Assembly: GCA_041583495.1 (NCBI GenBank)
Contig: JBFHFS010000023.1
Span: 14,054 to 78,053 of the forward strand
DNA from: JBFHFS01 sp041583495
Lineage (GTDB): Bacteria > Bacteroidota > Bacteroidia > Bacteroidales > Marinilabiliaceae
Reading direction: 5' to 3'
DNA length: 64,000 nt
Of the stretch, positions 61,498-64,000 are shown piece by piece. Every line of letters begins with the position of its first letter. The stretch's first letter is position 1. A program made the position numbers and the translations under genes. A model generated the notes under the pieces. That model was not told where the DNA came from. It saw nothing but the letters and a program-made list of their open reading frames with translations, and ran no database searches.

Positions 61498-63042
61498 CTA
61501 ATCCCACAACTCATGTTGTTCCAACAATGAATTTACATCCAATTCGGTCTGAGGAATGGGCCAAACAAGTTGTTGATCCCCCAACCATTTCCGATCCGAC
61601 AGTTTATTATTGTTGGCTCGTTCGTTCGCCATATAATAGTCGATGGCACGTTCTTTTAAAATACCCCATCTTTTTATATCGATGTAACGAAGGCCTTCAA
61701 AAGCCGTTTCAACCCTGCGTTCGTGACGCACCATCTCGACGATACTCCCCCCAAAATAGTTGTCCACTTCAGCCTGGTCGACATGCGGCATTTGCACACT
61801 TTCGCGGTCGCGCAACTGGTTTATCAAACCATATATTTCAGATGGAGTGCCTCCGCTTTCGGCCAGTGCTTCAGCTTTCATCAACAATACCTCACCCAAG
61901 CGGAACACATAAAAATCTTCGTTGGCATCAAAATGGTTTTCGCTGTTTCCTTCCTCCATGTATTTGCGCTGTGCAAAACCGGTCCAGGTTTTACTGTAGG
62001 TATTGAATACGCTTCCTCTCCACAGTGAATTATTGGTAACGATGGTGGCATCTAACCTTGGGTCTCTGTTTTCTGCAGGAATAGAAGGATTGTATAAATC
62101 TGATTCGGATATGGGTTTTCCATCGGTGCAGAAATAGTCGTTGGCCAGGTTGGGTAGTACTTCATCGTAGTTTTTAACCGCAACGCCCCAATAACCGGCA
62201 AAGTTGGCTCCATCTTCGTCGGTACCTCTCACAAAACGAACAGGAAATATTACTTCATCGTTTATCTCATTTTCGTTCTGAAAAAGGTCATGGAAATTGG
62301 GAAATAACTCATAATCCAGATCAATTACTTTCTGAGCCCAGGTTGCCGCTTGGGACCAGTTTTCGTTGTACAGATTAATGCGGGCCAGCAAGGCATACCC
62401 CGCCCCTTTTGTAGCACGGCCCCAGTCGTCGGCGCCCTTATCGGGAAGGTCTTCTACGCATCCCTCCAGGTCGGTAAGAATAAAATCCACAATATCCGCT
62501 TTAGCAGATTTCGCTATTTCAGCATCATCAACCGATTGAATCGACGTGACCAATGGCACATCTTCGTAGGTCATGGTCATGAGGTTATACATCAGAGCTC
62601 TCATAAATTTTGCTTCGGCAACGATTTGAGCTGCGGTAGCGGCCGGGATAACATCAATGCTCAGGGTGGGCACCGTTTCAATGACGCGGTTACAGCGGAC
62701 AATTGTTTGGTACGCTTGTTTCCAGAAATTGGAAATAAGTCCATCGGTAGTAGAATGTTCTCCACGCGACAGGGCGCCACCCTGCTCCCAACTCCAACGG
62801 ACCCAACCATCGTCGGTCATATAGTCCCAACGCACGACTCCTGAAGCCCAGGGATCGGAGTCGAAAATGTGGGGACTTTGCAAGTTGGAATAGCACCCGG
62901 CCAATGCCATTTCTGCATCTTCCTGGGTTGTCCAAAAGGTATCGTCTGCCAATGCCGTTAAGGACTTTCTATCCAGAAAATCTTCGGAGCACGCAGTTAG
63001 CAATAGAGTTGCTATTAATAATATTGAAAATATTTTTTTCAT
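61498..63042 (-). CDS. SusD/RagB family glycan-binding outer-membrane lipoprotein
   Basis: The 514-residue protein has lipobox LLTACSEDFL and the classical SusD/RagB pattern: FLDRKSLTALADDTFWTT, an extended TPR core, MKAEALAESGG, INQLRDRESVQ, and VEMVRHERRVETAFEGLRYIDIKRWG near the C terminus. This is the canonical SusD type, unlike the two SusD-like_2 proteins at 13.6-21 kb. It follows the SusC gene by 18 bases and should capture the glycan served by the downstream enzymes. Confidence 0.95.
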   Translation of the reverse strand: MKKIFSILLIATLLLTACSEDFLDRKSLTALADDTFWTTQEDAEMALAGCYSNLQSPHIFDSDPWASGVVRWDYMTDDGWVRWSWEQGGALSRGEHSTTDGLISNFWKQAYQTIVRCNRVIETVPTLSIDVIPAATAAQIVAEAKFMRALMYNLMTMTYEDVPLVTSIQSVDDAEIAKSAKADIVDFILTDLEGCVEDLPDKGADDWGRATKGAGYALLARINLYNENWSQAATWAQKVIDLDYELFPNFHDLFQNENEINDEVIFPVRFVRGTDEDGANFAGYWGVAVKNYDEVLPNLANDYFCTDGKPISESDLYNPSIPAENRDPRLDATIVTNNSLWRGSVFNTYSKTWTGFAQRKYMEEGNSENHFDANEDFYVFRLGEVLLMKAEALAESGGTPSEIYGLINQLRDRESVQMPHVDQAEVDNYFGGSIVEMVRHERRVETAFEGLRYIDIKRWGILKERAIDYYMANERANNNKLSDRKWLGDQQLVWPIPQTELDVNSLLEQHELWD

Positions 63043-63060
63043 AATTTATCGATCTTGAGC

Positions 63061-64000
63061 TTAAAAAGTAATGTTTACACCAATCGAATACACCTTCGAC
63101 TGCGGATAGTCGCGGTTACGGTCATCGTTTGATTTCTTCTCCGGGTCGTAGTCCTCCTCTTCGGTCCAGGTTAGCAGGTTAACACCCGACAAGTAAATCC
63201 GTGCATTCTCAATTTTCGCTTTTTTTATCAGATTGGCGGGGAGTGTGTAGCCTATTTCCAGGTTTTTCAAACGCAGGTAGGAGGCATCGCGCAGGTAGAA
63301 CGACGAATAGGTTGCATTGTTTCCGAGGTTTCCCCAACGTGGAGTGGCTGCATCACGGTTATCTTCGGTCCAGTAATCCAGAGCACTAGAGGTAAAGGTT
63401 CCACTGGTTTCGGTGTTGTACCAGTAGTAACGTTCGATGCCGGTCACTCCCTGGAAGAAGGCATAAATATCAAATCCTTTATAGTTGGCCCCCAGGTTAA
63501 AGGAATATTGCAGTTCGGGGAAAGGATTACCAATGATGGTACGGTCGTAGTCGGCTGAGATTTTTCCATCGGGGACTCCGTCCGGGCCACTAATATCTAC
63601 AAGCTTAATGTCTCCCAAACGAAGGGCGTTTCCAAACTGCTGAGGGGCAGCATCCAGTTCTTCCTGCGTTTGGTAGTAACCATCGGCCTGGTAGGCATAA
63701 TAAGAATTAATAGGTTCTCCTTCCCGTACAATGGCGTTACTGCTGATGGTTTCCAGTCCTTCGTAATTAATTACTTCGTTTGAAACGTGCGACAGATTAA
63801 ACCCGCCAAACACATTAACATCGCCAAAGGAATCCTGATAGCTCACATTCAGTTCCCACCCACGGTTTTGTACTTCACCTACATTTTGATAAGGCGCACC
63901 CACATTCCCAAGTGTTGTGGGAATGGGAAGCTCTACCAGGATATCTGTACTGGTTTTATCGAACCAATCGGCAACGATTTGTAATTTATTGTGGAATAAA
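63061..64000 (-). CDS. SusC/RagA family TonB-dependent receptor, C-terminal part (cut by the window end)
   Basis: The frame is open from the stop at 63061 to the window end; only about the last 312 residues are present. The barrel strands and the SusC ending are clear: WYNTETSGTFTSSALDYWTEDN, LRLKNLEIGYTLPANLI, ARIYLSGVNLLTW, and a final SIGVNITF. Upstream of the first start-like codon (GTG 63903) the frame continues with KLQIVADWFDKTSTDILVELP, so 63903 is not the real start. It pairs with SusD (61498-63042). Confidence 0.93.
   Translation of the reverse strand, partial: LFHNKLQIVADWFDKTSTDILVELPIPTTLGNVGAPYQNVGEVQNRGWELNVSYQDSFGDVNVFGGFNLSHVSNEVINYEGLETISSNAIVREGEPINSYYAYQADGYYQTQEELDAAPQQFGNALRLGDIKLVDISGPDGVPDGKISADYDRTIIGNPFPELQYSFNLGANYKGFDIYAFFQGVTGIERYYWYNTETSGTFTSSALDYWTEDNRDAATPRWGNLGNNATYSSFYLRDASYLRLKNLEIGYTLPANLIKKAKIENARIYLSGVNLLTWTEEEDYDPEKKSNDDRNRDYPQSKVYSIGVNITF

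Noticed and set aside
1..64000. CRISPR arrays, prophage, rRNA or tRNA genes
   Set aside because: None was seen: no regular spaced repeats, no phage structural or integrase genes, and no recognisable RNA gene sequences on either strand by eye.

Overview
The window reads as chromosomal DNA of a Bacteroidota bacterium, most likely a marine or saline polysaccharide degrader. The evidence is three SusC/SusD outer-membrane pairs, an ECF sigma factor with a FecR anti-sigma factor and an STN-bearing SusC, many Bacteroidota-type lipoproteins, a DUF6588 protein, four S1 sulfatases, and several promoters with the Bacteroidota -7 element TAnnTTTG. No rRNA, tRNA, CRISPR array, prophage or intact insertion sequence was seen. 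Genus cannot be set from the sequence.

Layout. (1) 0.9-7.5 kb, minus strand: a probable operon of a metallo-beta-lactamase-fold hydrolase, two sulfatases with different formylglycine motifs, a Tat-exported Gfo/Idh/MocA oxidoreductase and a DUF1080 (3-keto-disaccharide hydrolase) lipoprotein, closed by a strong terminator. This looks like desulfation plus oxidative glycoside cleavage. (2) 7.6-12.5 kb, plus strand: a three-domain AMP-ligase/acyl-carrier/acyltransferase protein, a DJ-1 protein, a DASH cryptochrome and a small six-cysteine protein. (3) 12.5-27.8 kb, minus strand: a DUF2807 lipoprotein, two tandem SusC/SusD pairs of the SusD-like_2 type, FecR, ECF sigma and a YdcF protein, forming a cell-surface-signalling uptake locus. 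(4) 27.8-33.6 kb: a gene-poor stretch with a possible relic element, nitroreductase, DUF6588 and SPOR-domain proteins, and an M3 peptidase. (5) 33.7-37.2 kb: copper homeostasis (an HMA-AraC fusion regulator, a CopA ATPase and a small HMA chaperone), followed by an RNA-binding protein and a YhcH protein. (6) 38.7-40.9 kb: overlapping lysine 2,3-aminomutase and beta-lysine N-acetyltransferase genes (ablA-ablB), predicted to make the osmolyte N-epsilon-acetyl-beta-lysine. (7) 41-46.2 kb: housekeeping genes, including a compact arabinose-5-phosphate isomerase/phosphohexomutase operon. (8) 46.3-51.3 kb, minus strand: a selenium cluster (selD, DUF3343, an EF2568-type cysteine desulfurase-like enzyme, yedF, mnmH/selU) headed by an aberrant QueF-like protein without the catalytic cysteine. 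rlmD diverges from it. (9) 53-64 kb, minus strand: a polysaccharide utilisation locus with a SusC (cut by the window end), SusD, two sulfatases, a beta-helix protein, an esterase, GH43 and GH16, probably for a sulfated polysaccharide.

The two best candidates for something new are the Cys-less QueF-like protein leading the selenium/wobble-base operon, and the sulfatase plus keto-sugar operon at the left end. Next come the sigma/FecR locus with two SusCD pairs and the fused ligase-ACP-acyltransferase.
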